From Cryptomeria japonica (lineage: Eukaryota; Streptophyta; Pinopsida; Cupressales; Cupressaceae): a DNA stretch of 64,000 nucleotides. Under the pieces are notes generated by a model. The model was not told where the DNA came from. It did not search any database and was given only the letters and a program-made list of their open reading frames with translations. Shown one piece after another: positions 1 through 11,199 of the stretch (its first letter is position 1; each line of letters opens with the position of its first letter). The stretch is taken from assembly GCF_030272615.1 (NCBI RefSeq), contig NC_081406.1:234476396-234540395 (forward strand). Reading direction: 5' to 3'. The translations under genes were made by a program, and so were the position numbers.

Positions 1-1749
1 TCTCTATTCAACTCTTAATAAGTTTTCTTAAACCTTCAAACATTTAAAATTAATAGATAAGAGGATAAGTGATGCCCTTACCAAATCCCTTGACACACAA
101 AAATTATATATGTAATACCACTAATAGGGATAGAGAAGGAGGAGGATGAAATCTAACTCAAAACCAAATCAAACAACTTGACCAAACCGAAAATTAGATA
201 AAACACACATAATAAAATCCCACTTGACTCTATTATGTGTCATATACACATATAATTTAATGAATATAACATTTCATTTCAATATGAACACATAAATAAT
301 ATCTTTAATTTTCACACTTACACAATTCATAATTTGGTGACCAGTAACAAATCAACCATACTTAGTAGAAATAAGAGAACCCAATTTGTTTTCCAAATTA
401 TAATAATAATATTGAAAAAAAAACTATGTTACATTAGACAAAGCTATATGGTGAAACATATCTAATGAAAAATCCCCTTTGTAAATCAGAATCAAATTAA
501 GTTATTTAATTGAGATTCTTTGACCATTTATAGACAATTATCTTTTAAAAAATCCCAAAATTCTTGAATTAACTCAATGGAGAAACCATTCAACCAAAGA
601 ATAGATAGAATTTAAAATAAGTTATTCTTCCATTCAATCGCTAGGGCCAATTTTCATGAATAGAGATGAAAAATTAGAAAACAACTTCCCTCGAAATATG
701 ATGCAAAGAGGTAATAGCATCTCCTTGAGAAGAAGTTAAGAAAACACGTTTCCACTCCTCCTATCTTTAAAATATGAAAGAAGGAAGAATTTAATGTCAT
801 GATTTTTATTTCAAAATATATCCTCTCTTAATTCCCATTTGTTAAGACCTTTATAACAAATATTTTTCTACCTATTAAATATCCTTATTCATTCCAAGAT
901 CTTTAATCTAAAAAGTGATAGCATCTAATTTATTTTGCATGTGAACCTTTTACATTAACTTTAACATGTTCCCAAAATAAATTTTACTCCTTTATTTAAG
1001 ATAAATTTGATGGTTTAATTTTTTTTAAACATGTACATAGTCATCCCAAAAAAGTGTTTTTATTCCATCCATCAACATTCCTGAAGATTGTGAATAATAA
1101 CATAACATAAAATATAAAAGGGGGATTTTTTTGGAACATAATATAGAGAGAAATGTAAGTAATTAGCTAGTGATCTTACACTTTCCAATGCATAATTATA
1201 GAAGATGAATCATAATTATTTCCTACTAAGCAATAGAAAACTAAAAAGTTGTTAGGCCTATTTTCACTAATATTCATATGTTTATTATATAAAGTAAGTA
1301 TCTGATTAGTGAATTTAACATTCTAAAACTAAGAAAAGGTATTGTATCTCTCAACAAAACTAAATGAGTATCAAATTGATCGGAAAAACCTAATTTATCA
1401 TCAAGAATAAGGATAGAATTTAAATACAAAAATAAAATGCATATAAGAATATTAGAAAAAGAAAAAATGAATTTAATATTGTACTAAAGCATGAAATTTT
1501 ATTAAAAATATATGGGAGTATGAACATTGGTGAAGAATAATATATTTCTTGACTTAGTATGTGTGACCACAAGTAATAATGAATGTTTACTAGCTAGATA
1601 AGACTATGGAATAAGACTCTAAAGATATAAAAAATAAGTCAATCATATGATACTAAATATCACAATAACAAATTAATATTGAACCCTCTTTTTAATATTT
1701 GGAGGAAAACAAACCATATCATATACTTAATTTTGATTTTCTTGAAGTA
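1..1749. other. No gene seen; AT-rich flank
   Basis: Both strands are strongly AT-rich and broken by stops in every frame. I see no domain, LTR end, PBS or PPT. It probably belongs to the decayed minus-strand elements to its right, because the protease-like reading at 2.2-2.6 kb would continue leftwards into it, but nothing here can be aligned by eye. Confidence 0.5.
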
Positions 1750-2640
1750 AAATAAGAGCACTATTTTTATCATGAAGAAAGTCTTGAGTAACCTTTTGTT
1801 GGGGGTTCTACTAAAACCTTGATTCCCTTTCTTTCTTTTTTCGATGAATAGAAGGGAGAAAAGAAGGAAATACTAAAGGTCGAGACATATGAGGTGTTAG
1901 AAATTTACCTTTTTTTCTTCTATATGATCATGGAGGTTGAATTGTAATATATATAGGAGGAATGTTGGGAGTGGATAGGAGCACTAGTATATGATGTCGT
2001 TGACTTGTTACTTGTTGGGTGATAAGGGATTCTTCTATATCGATAAATGATAAAAGATCCTTAGGATTAGTAGTCAAAGTGGCCCACAAATGATTACTTA
2101 AGGATAAGTCAAGTATCTATTTAGCTTTGAAAAATTTATAAGGGAATGGAATATGATATCTTCATGATGTTAAAGTGATTGAGGTTCTTGAGGAAGAAAA
2201 TATTAAAGGGTAAAGATCCCATGATTAGCTAAGGGATGGAAAAGACAATGATATATACCTATAACTTGTCCATTGTTGGATAATTTCAAACACGTATGGA
2301 TGGTAGAATGTATTTTATTCATGGATGTGAGCCAAAGATGACCCAAGTTTACATGAAATTGGTCTAAGTAAGCGATAAAGGTAAAAGAAACATATAAGAA
2401 ATTAAGAGCCAAATTCAATGGGAAGGGTGATGGAACCTCTTTTTAGGAGAAATCAAACCATCATGCAACTTTATCAAGATGGCATATTTATTATATGTAT
2501 CTTGATATAATTCATTTGTGCAAATATATTCCTCTATAATCACATTCTCCATACATATTGGATCAACAGGAACTCCACATGACAGTTTGTATTTATTGTT
2601 GTAGTAATGTCTTGATGGAACATTATGATATCATATGAGT
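1750..2640 (-). pseudogene. Decayed Tat-like gag-protease fragment
   Basis: A minus-strand reading matches the protease part of the ORF at 21425-23434. Near 2,590-2,540 it reads CGVPVDPICMENVIIEE, against CRGVLIDPSCMVNIITEE in the other copy. The 71-codon open stretch at 2203-2418 aligns with the downstream segment (HLWLTSMNKIHSTIHTCLKL against YPWLSSMKAIASPIHKCLKF). The reading changes frame between these blocks and contains stops, so it is dead. Family knowledge: this layout is the aspartic protease of Ty3/Tat elements. The canonical D-S/T-G or D-P-G triad is replaced by D-P-I here. No reverse transcriptase follows on the minus strand. The extent left of 2,200 is a guess. Confidence 0.65.
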
Positions 2641-3229
2641 TAAAGGTAATATTTGATCAATGTAGATGTGCACCAATGGTAAAAGCTCCAAATTGTATGT
2701 AGAAGTTGGTCCACACTTTTTGAACAACATTTCTCTACTTTCAAAGAAACAAAGACAAAGGTGTATGAATGAAGTCTTCACATTTGCGAAAGGAGGATTT
2801 AGGAAGAAAACTCAAAATATATACTAGGCCACATTGCTTAAAAGTACAATCTAGGATCTAGTGAACATGAATGAAGAACAAGATCCAAAGACTCAAGTGT
2901 CTCCTCTATAAATAAAGAGATCTCCTCTAAATGTTATACATAAGTATCCATAATCACATCAAACTCAAAAGAAAGATCATGTAGGAAATGAACGACAGGG
3001 TCTGAGTGCTCCCTTACAATAGTTGAAAAAGGATCATATCCATAAAAGATAATATGAATATTATCTACCATGTCTCCCAAATATGCAAGATAGGACTCCA
3101 CAAAGAAACCTATAATGCCTATCTAGTAGTCATCCCAAGGAATTGTATCTAGAAGACAATGTATATTCTACTACACTGAATCACAAGAATACAAAACTAT
3201 AGAAACACTATCATCAAATAAGATAGTCA

Positions 3230-4610
3230 ATGAAGGAAATGGAATATCAATATATGTCTTTGGGTCCTTAATAGAAATAAATCCAAGGTTAAGATGACCA
3301 TTCTCAATCTCATAAAATATATCCACACTAGATGCAATAGTGTGAACATTAGCTGAATCAACAATAAGAACAAAATATGAGAAGGTGTGAACTCAAGAAT
3401 TATGATCAACCTCCCAAATTGTAACAATATCTTTATTCTACAAATCTCAAATGATGAGAGAATCTCCTATGAACTCAATACTCTTTCATACACCACCATG
3501 CATGATCTGATAGATAAAAATTATATTGGTTGACAATGAAGGCACACATACAATATAATTGAATGGTTTATCATACATGTCAATTGATCCCTTCCAATAA
3601 ACATGCATCAGAAAATAGCCATGAAGGTATGCTACAATGGAAAAGTCTCAAATGAAGAGAAAATACTCTTTAAAGAAGCCATATGCTATGAATTTCCTAA
3701 ATCAAGTATGCACCCATTTGAAATAGAATTTGCAATAACAACAAATCCTTTACCCTTATGTTTCTCTAGCTCAAATGATGATTATTATGATGAAGAATAG
3801 GGTGATGAACTTAACATTGCTAAAGGCACATTGATTTGATTCTTGATAATAATATTCTTCTTCTTAATAATATTTTGTAATATGAACATTAAGGTTTCTT
3901 CTTCTTAGATGATTCCCCTTGAAGGTGAGAGGATTTAGACTATTTTCTTAGTTGGTTCTTTTTCTTCATTTACTTCTTACTAGGATTTCATGTTTCCTTC
4001 TTTACCTTAGGTTCCATTGCCACTAATTCTTGGTGCTAAGAAAACTTAATTAGACCCATGTGAATTAACTTTTCTTTCTCTTGGACTACATAGAAATTTG
4101 CAAAATCATCAAAATTTGCATCGACATATGATGCTCCCATAGAAATCCTATGTGTATGAAATCCAAAAACAAACAATGAATACTCAAGAACAAGGTTTGA
4201 TAGAACATTAAGAACTAATTGTAAAACTTCTTTTTAAATATTGCAATCTTTTATTTACATTATGAATTGATTTATTTTGGAGATATAGTCCTGGATGTGG
4301 TCAAAATGTCTTAGATCAAGATTCATGAAATCATTATCAATCTAATATCCACTATTCTTCTCAATTTTACCATACAATTTTTCAAGATTCTACCATACCT
4401 CCTTAGGTGTTTTACATGATTCAATATGGAACTTATTGAAAGAGACTAATGAAAATATGCATCAATGTGTATTTTGTCTTTCAATCTCCCAAATGGATAA
4501 TGTAGTAGGCTCAACTAGTTGACAAATTGTTTCCTCTAGATAGCTAAAATAAACCTTTCCCATGAGACAATTCCACACTAATTTCTTCAATGACATGTTA
4601 TAATGTTATG
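3230..4610 (-). pseudogene. Decayed Ty1/copia gag and pol start
   Basis: Reading the minus strand from about 4,605 gives a copia-type gag (UBN2-like) start, followed by TTLSIWEIERQNTH near 4,510 and CKTPKEVW near 4,400. Further on, at about 3,750-3,370, is the protease-to-integrase linker typical of plant copia (DLGNS-stop-HMAS, then VPSLSTNIIFIYQ and EVDHNS). The protease Asp-Gly pair is recognisable as DLG. At least ten stops and frame changes interrupt it. The open stretches at 3227-3427 (minus) and 3603-3800 (plus) are chance by-products. The polyprotein is truncated before integrase, where the Tat-like fragment begins, so one element probably inserted in or recombined with the other. Clade is not resolved. 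Confidence 0.6.
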
Positions 4611-7317
4611 TTAAGAGTTAAGTTTAATATTTACCCATCTTTAAAATACAATAACATGTAAAAGAATGCAATGAACCATTGCAAGGTTACTCTCCCAAAT
4701 TACTCAGTCAAAGAACACCCCAAAAGTAATCATTTGGCATTCTATACTTAGTGTGATTAGAAAGATCACTTACAAAACATAGGCTAAGTGGAATTCTAAT
4801 TTTAATGTGTACAATAGCCATAATAAGGTTATACCATACCTATATTAGTATGCAAAAGATCAAAATGTAATCATCCATTACAATTTCAAAAATAAGCTAG
4901 ATAACACTATGCGTTGAAAGTACAATTTTTTATCACAATTGTTACAAACAGATACCACATTTTGAAATACAAAATAAGTCATACACTTTCAAAAAAAAAA
5001 TCACTTGAAAAGGATTTTGTATGAGCTCAAATGAAGCCTATGAATTTGCAAAAATAGGTATTTCTCGACAACATCTATGAAAATTAATTTTTTTGAAACA
5101 TTCATGAATCAATAATAAAAATATTATTTTATCACTATGTAGAGCACAAATTATTAGATAAAATTAAAAAAAAAATCTCAAGAAAAGGAGTTAAAATGAG
5201 CAAGTTATGGGCATTTGAAAATTAGCTTCATAAAACAAATTGTCAACCATGATGGGGGGCAAAAAAAACATAAATCCACATTAAAGTGGAGAAGATGATT
5301 TTTCTATTTATATTGTTATCACCTCAAAAAATTGTTGAAGCAATGTGGAGAGCCATGGAGGAATAACAAGACATGCATATTTTGGCTAGTGTGTATGTAC
5401 ATGATGTGATGAGACATGTGCTAGATGTGTTGGAAGTGGAATTAATCTGAGATATGGGGGGGGGGGGGGTGTGAAGTAATGTATAAATTGAAATTTTTGA
5501 CTTGAAATGCATATTTAAACTATTGGCCTTAAGCAAATGAGAGTGATTTGTTTATACAAAGTGAACACTACAACTTAGCAGAATGATATGCAACTTGAAT
5601 GACATTAACAACTCGTATTAAAAGCATGATATGACATTGTTCAATAAATGTTGAATGAACAATCTTGTTATTCTTTTTGAAACAAAACTTCAAACTCACA
5701 AAATGTAGGTTTAACTTTCTCTATGACAAATTTCTTTAACATTCATACATTGTACTTTGAATGACATATTTGAACAAATTGACATAGTAACATGTAATAG
5801 AATGAAAGACAAATAACATCACATAACACAATGATTTTGTGAGTGGAAAAAACCACATGGGGTATAAAACACCACTCGTAAAAATTCCCTTTTATTTATC
5901 TAAAGAGCACCAACTCTGTTACAATGGTGGAGAAACAACTCAACACCAATTTCTAAAGCACCAACTTCACAGGAGCACCAACTCCTTTCAATGTTTCTCA
6001 ATAAAAAATGTATACTATCAAGGTCCTATAACTGCAATTTTCTTTTGCAATCACAACATCTTAATAGTAAATATCAGAATAATTTGCATTAAATCCCATT
6101 ACAAAATGTATTGTTTATGCCAATACCACATTAAAAATCTTCTTCAACTTGCAAGTATTCTCTGTGTAAAACCAAAGAAATAATACAATACTAGTACATC
6201 TATTTATGCATCACAAAAATATACTCTTTAGAAGACTTTTCACATATTTTGCAAACTCTATTTTTGCCTTTTAGAAACAAACTTGAAAACGAATAATGGC
6301 TTATATCCATGCATTTATACAATGTGAAAAACTGAAACCCTTATTAGAAAAATAAACTCTTTAAGCAAACCCTCAAGTTAGGGTTTCATACTAAAACTGA
6401 AAATACAGTTGCATAGGAATCATTTTCTTTTCTTTTTCAAAATAAACAACTACAATTTATTTCTTTTCAAATTTTCCAAAAACTTGAAAATAGATTCTTC
6501 ATTTTTACTGCACAACAAAAGTTCTTTCCTTCATTTACTAACAAATGAACCAAATCAAATCTCTGCAAAAATAACCTATTCGAAGAAATGAAAGAAAATA
6601 ATTTTTCCTTTCATTTTTCACCTTTGATTTTCACTTCAAAAAAAATAAGAATGTTGAGATATTACCTTCATGGTGGTCTAAAACCAAAACAAAATCCCAC
6701 TAAATCCTCTAGATTTACCTCCTCTTCTATCTCAAATGAAGTTCACCAACCAATTCTTCATAGCTCGTAGTCCATCATACCTCATGTTCAAGCCAATATT
6801 CTCAACCAAACTCCTCAAACCTGTAATTGTCTTTTTGTCATGGTGGCTAGGGTTCAAGTTTGTAATGTGAAATGAAAAAATACAACAAAACTTTACCCTA
6901 TTTTCCTTTACCACTGATCCCTCAATGAAAATGTATAAACATTTCAATTCTGTGAGCAAAAAACACAATGATATTGAAATTCAAAACCACCGACATCATA
7001 ATGTTTTACTCAAGTGCCAAATCACTACCCATGTGTACTATCAAAGTAGTCATCATTCTATCGTTTGACTATCCAAGTCACCAAGTTCACAATGTTGGTG
7101 CCAATGTATAATATATCATTGTCTCTATCAAATTTCATGTAATACATGTAAACCATATAACTCAATGCCAATCAGATATATATCGACTATCCAAAGTTAA
7201 GTCGATGCCAACAAGTGAACCTGATATCATATGATAATCTACTATCCAATGTCAACATATAAGTCAACAGTGATACATTTAATTTGAGTCTGATACCATA
7301 TGAGATGGTTGGTTAAA
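4611..7317. other. No supported gene; probable old LTR/leader debris
   Basis: This would hold the 5' leader and 5' LTR of the minus-strand copia fragment on its left, but I cannot place LTR ends. There is a 14-base G run at 5456-5469. An open stretch of 114 codons at 5839-6183 has no recognisable domain and a composition like its surroundings. Around 7,170-7,310 the phrase 'ctatccaa' with nearby 'gatatcatatga' or 'gataccatatga' recurs, suggesting a degenerate short repeat. No RNA gene or host exon was recognised. Confidence 0.4.
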
Positions 7318-7338
7318 TGGTTGGGAAAACGGTGTCTC
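7318..7338 (+). repeat. Start of a split 5' copia LTR
   Basis: The 18 bases at 7321-7338 (TTGGGAAAACGGTGTCTC) match 10351-10368 with one transition. The second site lies just after a PPT-like purine run at the end of a copia pol, so it is the start of that element's 3' LTR. The copy here is therefore probably the start of the 5' LTR of the same plus-strand element. It is cut after about 21 bp by the minus-strand LTR that begins at 7339. Confidence 0.45.
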
Positions 7339-8222
7339 TGTTAGATATTTGGTTAACTCCAAAGACACTGAGAGGGGGGGTGAATCAATGTCTGATCAGT
7401 AGATGAAAGATTTAAAGTTATTTGCAACTTTATAACTGAAATTAATATACCGGTAAGAAAATAATAATGCAGTAAAGAGAACCAAAAGAATCAGTATCAA
7501 TGCACACCATAGCATAGATATTTTTGGCGAGGAAACCCGGTAAGGGAAAAACCTCAGTGGGATTTGTGACCCACAATATTTACTCACTGGCCAATATGAA
7601 TAAATATAACTTAGTACAATAGGGGCCTACACATGTAGGAAGGCCAACTGCCTAGAGCTCACTGCTCAACAAAAAAATGGAGTCCCACTGACTACACAAT
7701 TGGAAGGTTAAATTCAATAACAATGTATTGCTTCAAAATAGCATCTGCAATTCTAGACTCAGTACCGGTCTAAGATTTGTCTGATACCTCTACCAAAACC
7801 TTGCTGGTAAATAGTCTTCTCTCTTCTCTACTTCTTATTCACTCTTAAAATAAATACATCAAAGTGCATATACAATTATCCGATATCATACATACATTTC
7901 ATTACCTACTTCACATACAACTACTAACCAAATGACCTACAAGATCTCATACATTTATGAGTCTTTACAATACATCATGTCGGCTATACAATTACAATTT
8001 ACATTACATACACAATATTATTGCCAAGTCGACTTTGGATGCCGGTATGATCTGTTCTCGATGTAAACTAGATGTCAGTGTGAATAAACCTTGTAGTATC
8101 TATCGGTGCCAGTAGGTGAAGTCTATTTCCGGTTGAACCTGTGAACCATGTTGAACTTTGTTGAACCTATTTACCATCAATGACAACATCTACCATTCTC
8201 ATCTAAGTGTATAATGCCAACA
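7339..8222 (-). mobile_element. Minus-strand Sirevirus-type 3' LTR (LTR A)
   Basis: An 884-bp LTR beginning TGTTAG and ending CCAACA on the plus strand. Near the left end is the G-run plus TGAATCA motif that closes this LTR superfamily when read on the minus strand. Internal segments match the solo LTR at 55795-56653, for example 'gtgggatttgtgacccaca' and 'aggaaggccaact'. It is directly followed by an antisense PPT, which makes it the 3' LTR of a minus-strand element. The matching 5' LTR is not visible. The five bases on the left (GTCTC) could be a TSD but have no partner. Confidence 0.8.
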
Positions 8223-8380
8223 ATCTCCCCCTTTGGCATTGATGGCAACACTCATGAGAAAAATAAAAAACTGAAGTCCAAAACTAAAAAAGTGTCCCCC
8301 TTGAGAAAATGATCTCCTTCTGTTCACTTTTCACCATGCCTTACTCTATACATTTTTCTCATTATACCACTCCCCCTTTG
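8223..8380 (-). other. Duplicated polypurine tracts, internal end
   Basis: Read on the minus strand, AAAGGGGGAGAT lies immediately next to the LTR (8223-8234), and a second copy of the same purine run lies at 8370-8380. Repeated PPT-like runs upstream of the 3' LTR are a known trait of Sirevirus-type copia elements. Both are followed (minus strand) by 'gatgtcaa'-like or 'catcaatg'-like sequence. Nothing coding is left between the tracts. The internal region is lost by about 8,420, where the LTR on the opposite strand begins. Confidence 0.7.
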
Positions 8381-8429
8381 ACATCAATGACAAAGGATGT
8401 CAAAAGTATCAAAAATTCAAAAATTTACT

Positions 8430-9570
8430 TAGAACCTTGAAGGCGGATATGTACAATCTAAAAAATATCTGTCAAATACATTAATGACATTTTGACAGAG
8501 GAAGGTCAAGATACATGACCATGTTTGATATATTTGGAAAATGTGTATTGGAAGGCGTATTATTGGTAGAGTTGTACAGTTGGCTATCTGGGAGATCAGA
8601 TCAGGCAAGATCTGATTGGATTTGGTTTTCCTTGAGGTTGATGAGGAATCCCTAACCACTCAAAGTTTGAATTGGTTTTTGGCAGGAAAACCAGTATATA
8701 AATATGTAGGCCAAAGACATAGTTAAGTTGTTGCTGAAGAGAAGAGGATTGTTCTACTGTGAAGTGATTGAGGGTTACTTCTGCATGTGAGATAAAATCA
8801 GCCAAGTGCTCAACGAGTATCTGAGATAAGAGGGAGAGTGAAGAGAAGAACCGATAGTGGTTATACTGGTAGAGTAGAAGTGAAGAGAGCCGCAGAGAAG
8901 GCAGATAGTAGACCAATAGAGTATAGCACCGGTAAAATGCAGAGTAGTGAGGAGGAGATCCAATAGAGAAGAAGAAGAGAAGAGGTGTACCAGTAGGGTT
9001 TGTCTGCAGTAGAGAAGTAGGTGAGAGTAGCATAACAGTGAGTCGATGTAGTAGAGAAGATATCTCACTGAGAAAGTAAGGTATATGAGATGGTTACAAG
9101 ATTCACTTATAACAGTAGTATTAATTTTGTATTTGAAGTTATCTTTGTGAACACTGAGTTGTAGCTTGGTGCAAGGGTTGTAGCTCCTTTAGGTTGTAGC
9201 CTATAAACTGTGTAGGGGTTGGTGCTCCTTGAGTTGGTGCTCCTTGGGTTGGTGCCCTAAATTAGGGGTTGTAACTCCTTGGTTTGGTGCCCTAAACATT
9301 GTAACACAATTTCATTGTGAGGCTAGATTGGAGCAGTAGACTCTAGCAGCATTTCTCACCGAGGTTTTTCCCATCTTGGTTTTTCCTTGTATAAGGTGGT
9401 GTTATGTGATGTCCCCTTATGTGATTGCATTTGTGTTGGTCTCCCCAACTAATCGGTAATTCTATTATGAGTTATATCTAATAACTGGTATACTCACAAA
9501 GGATAGTTGAAGGGAAAAAGATTGAGAACCACTGATTCACCCCCCTCTTAGTGGTACATTGTGTCTAACA
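8430..9570 (+). mobile_element. Plus-strand LTR, 5'-truncated (LTR B)
   Basis: The right end has the superfamily motif ATTCACCCCCCTCTTAG and closes with TCTAACA at 9570. A TATA box (TATATAAATA) sits at 8695-8704. The reverse complement matches LTR C at 60067-62639, including 'agatctgattggatttggtt' and a run of 'ttggtgctcctt'-like short repeats at 9,170-9,300. LTR C is 2.6 kb, so about 1.4 kb of 5' sequence is missing here. The next base after CA is already copia pol sequence, so the LTR sits inside a pol gene. The 145-codon minus-strand ORF at 8596-9033 is a by-product of LTR sequence. Confidence 0.7.
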
Positions 9571-10295
9571 CCTACATCCACATCAAAGATGGAAGATATG
9601 AGTAGAGTGCCTTACCAAAGTGCAGTTGGAAGTTTGATGTATGCTATGGTTTGTACTAGACCAAACATTGCCCAAGTAGTGGGAGTTCTATCCAAATATA
9701 TGTCTAATCCTGGTAGAGTTCATTGGGATGCAGTCAAAAGAGTCTTCAGATATTTGAAGGGTACCTCAGAGTATTCTTTGTTTTATCATGCTATTTGAGT
9801 TGGAGACGTGATTTCACTTGATATTCATGGTTATGTGGATTCAAACTAAGCAGCTGATATTGATAGTAAAAGATCAACCAATGCTTATGTGTTTACTTTA
9901 TTTGGTGGTACAATTTGTTGGATGAGTAAGCGACGGGTTGTGGTTGCTTTGTCCACTACTGAAGAAGAGTATATGGAAGCTACTCATGCTTGTAAAGAAT
10001 CCATTTGGCTTAAGAGAACATGTTCAGATATTGAAATAAAACAAGTAGTTGTGATAGTTTATTGTAATAGTCAGAGTGTGATCTGCCTAGCTAAGAACCC
10101 AACATTTCATGCCTAGATTAGGCACATTGATGTTCAATATCATTTTTAAAGAGATATGATCAAAGATAGTAGGGTGAAGTTGGTTAAGGAAGAAAATTTG
10201 ATGAATGTTGTGGATTCTTTAACTAAGGTTGTGGGCACAGATAATTTTAGATGGTGCTTGGATTCTATGGGCCTCATGGCCCCTGGCAATTGATT
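9571..10295 (+). pseudogene. Copia RT end and RNase H, broken
   Basis: The reading starts inside the reverse-transcriptase C-terminus and runs into RNase H. Recognisable blocks are YQSAVGSLMYAMVCTRPNIA, HWDAVKRVFRYLKGTSEY, GYVDSN, STNAYVFTLFGGTICWMSK, ALSTTEEEYME and the closing MGLMAP. In-frame stops fall after FYHAI (9796), within the first RNase H acidic motif (about 9849), after FHA (10114) and in the next segment. All earlier pol domains are missing, replaced by LTR B. It could only have worked as part of a full polyprotein on a reverse-transcribed copia RNA. Confidence 0.88.
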
Positions 10296-10348
10296 TATTG
10301 TGATGATACTCCCTTTGCTCTTGAAAGGTGTTTGACAAGCGAGATATT

Positions 10349-10790
10349 TGTTGGGAAAATGGTGTCTCAACCTTGTATTTACATAAGGTTACTATTTATA
10401 GTAATTTTTCATTTCAAAACAAAATGGTGCAAAATTCTCCCGAGAGCTTCTAGGTGGCTAGATAATCATTCTGATAAAGTTACGTCACCAGATCATAGCT
10501 AGTTTTGAAAATATTAAATTTTCCATTTTGGAGGGGTCTAATGAAAGTTTTAAATTTTATTTTGATGACTTTAGAGGCCCCAAAATTCCTTGAAAAGTGG
10601 GCATAAATAGTGTAGCGATTTATGGGGCAATAGAGAACTTTGCGAGCTTTCCTGTGCTTCAAACGGTTCACCAATAGGACACACAGTTCTCAAGTTATGG
10701 CCTCTGGAAGTTTGTACACCTAAAAAAGGAAATATAAAATACATTGGACACATAAATAAGATGTAAAAAGGGAGGGACACATCATAGGGC
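10349..10790 (+). repeat. Probable 3' LTR start of the copia remnant
   Basis: Begins TGTTGGGAAAATGG right after the purine-rich CAAGCGAGAT, in the position of a copia PPT and about 55 bp after the pol end. The first 20 bases also occur at 7318-7338. The right end is not defined: no clear CA end plus TSD was found, so 10790 is a soft limit. No ORF here is convincing. Confidence 0.45.
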
Positions 10791-11199
10791 ATCTAGAAGG
10801 GAGATAAAGTTGGCTACACCTTATTGGGTTGTTTTAGCCTTTGTTTTGGTAATATCGTTTGACAGTTTCTTATATTGTATTGATGGTTTTACCGAAGCCT
10901 CATGTGTCTCCTTAACTATCCCATTCACTCTTCCTACCGTGACACTCACATGCCGATGTTTTCTTCAGAAAATTGATTTATTAGCAAACTCTAAACACTA
11001 CTGCATCTCTTCATCAGTTATGGCACCACAAACACTTAACAATTCTTGTACCTTTATATGTCTATCTTGTTCAACCACAGATAACCTTCAAGTGTCTAGT
11101 TTACTATACAAATCTATCGATACCTATTTTTCAATCTCTTAAAGTTATTTCTTATATATATCTAAGTACAACAAAATTGATTCCTCTATCTCCATTTGC

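Noticed and set aside
5839-6183. 114-codon ORF as a host gene
   Set aside because: No recognisable motif, and base composition same as flank. The adjacent 'gtggaaaaaaccacatgggg' resembles copia LTR R-region sequence.
8596-9033. 145-codon minus-strand ORF
   Set aside because: Lies entirely in LTR B. Leu/Ser/Tyr-rich low-complexity translation, broken in the matching LTR C.
10810-11142. 110-codon plus-strand ORF with a hydrophobic N-terminus resembling a signal peptide
   Set aside because: No domain. It lies between an LTR remnant and an antisense transposon ORF, and its Ser/Cys/Leu content follows from pyrimidine-rich DNA. No supporting upstream signals.
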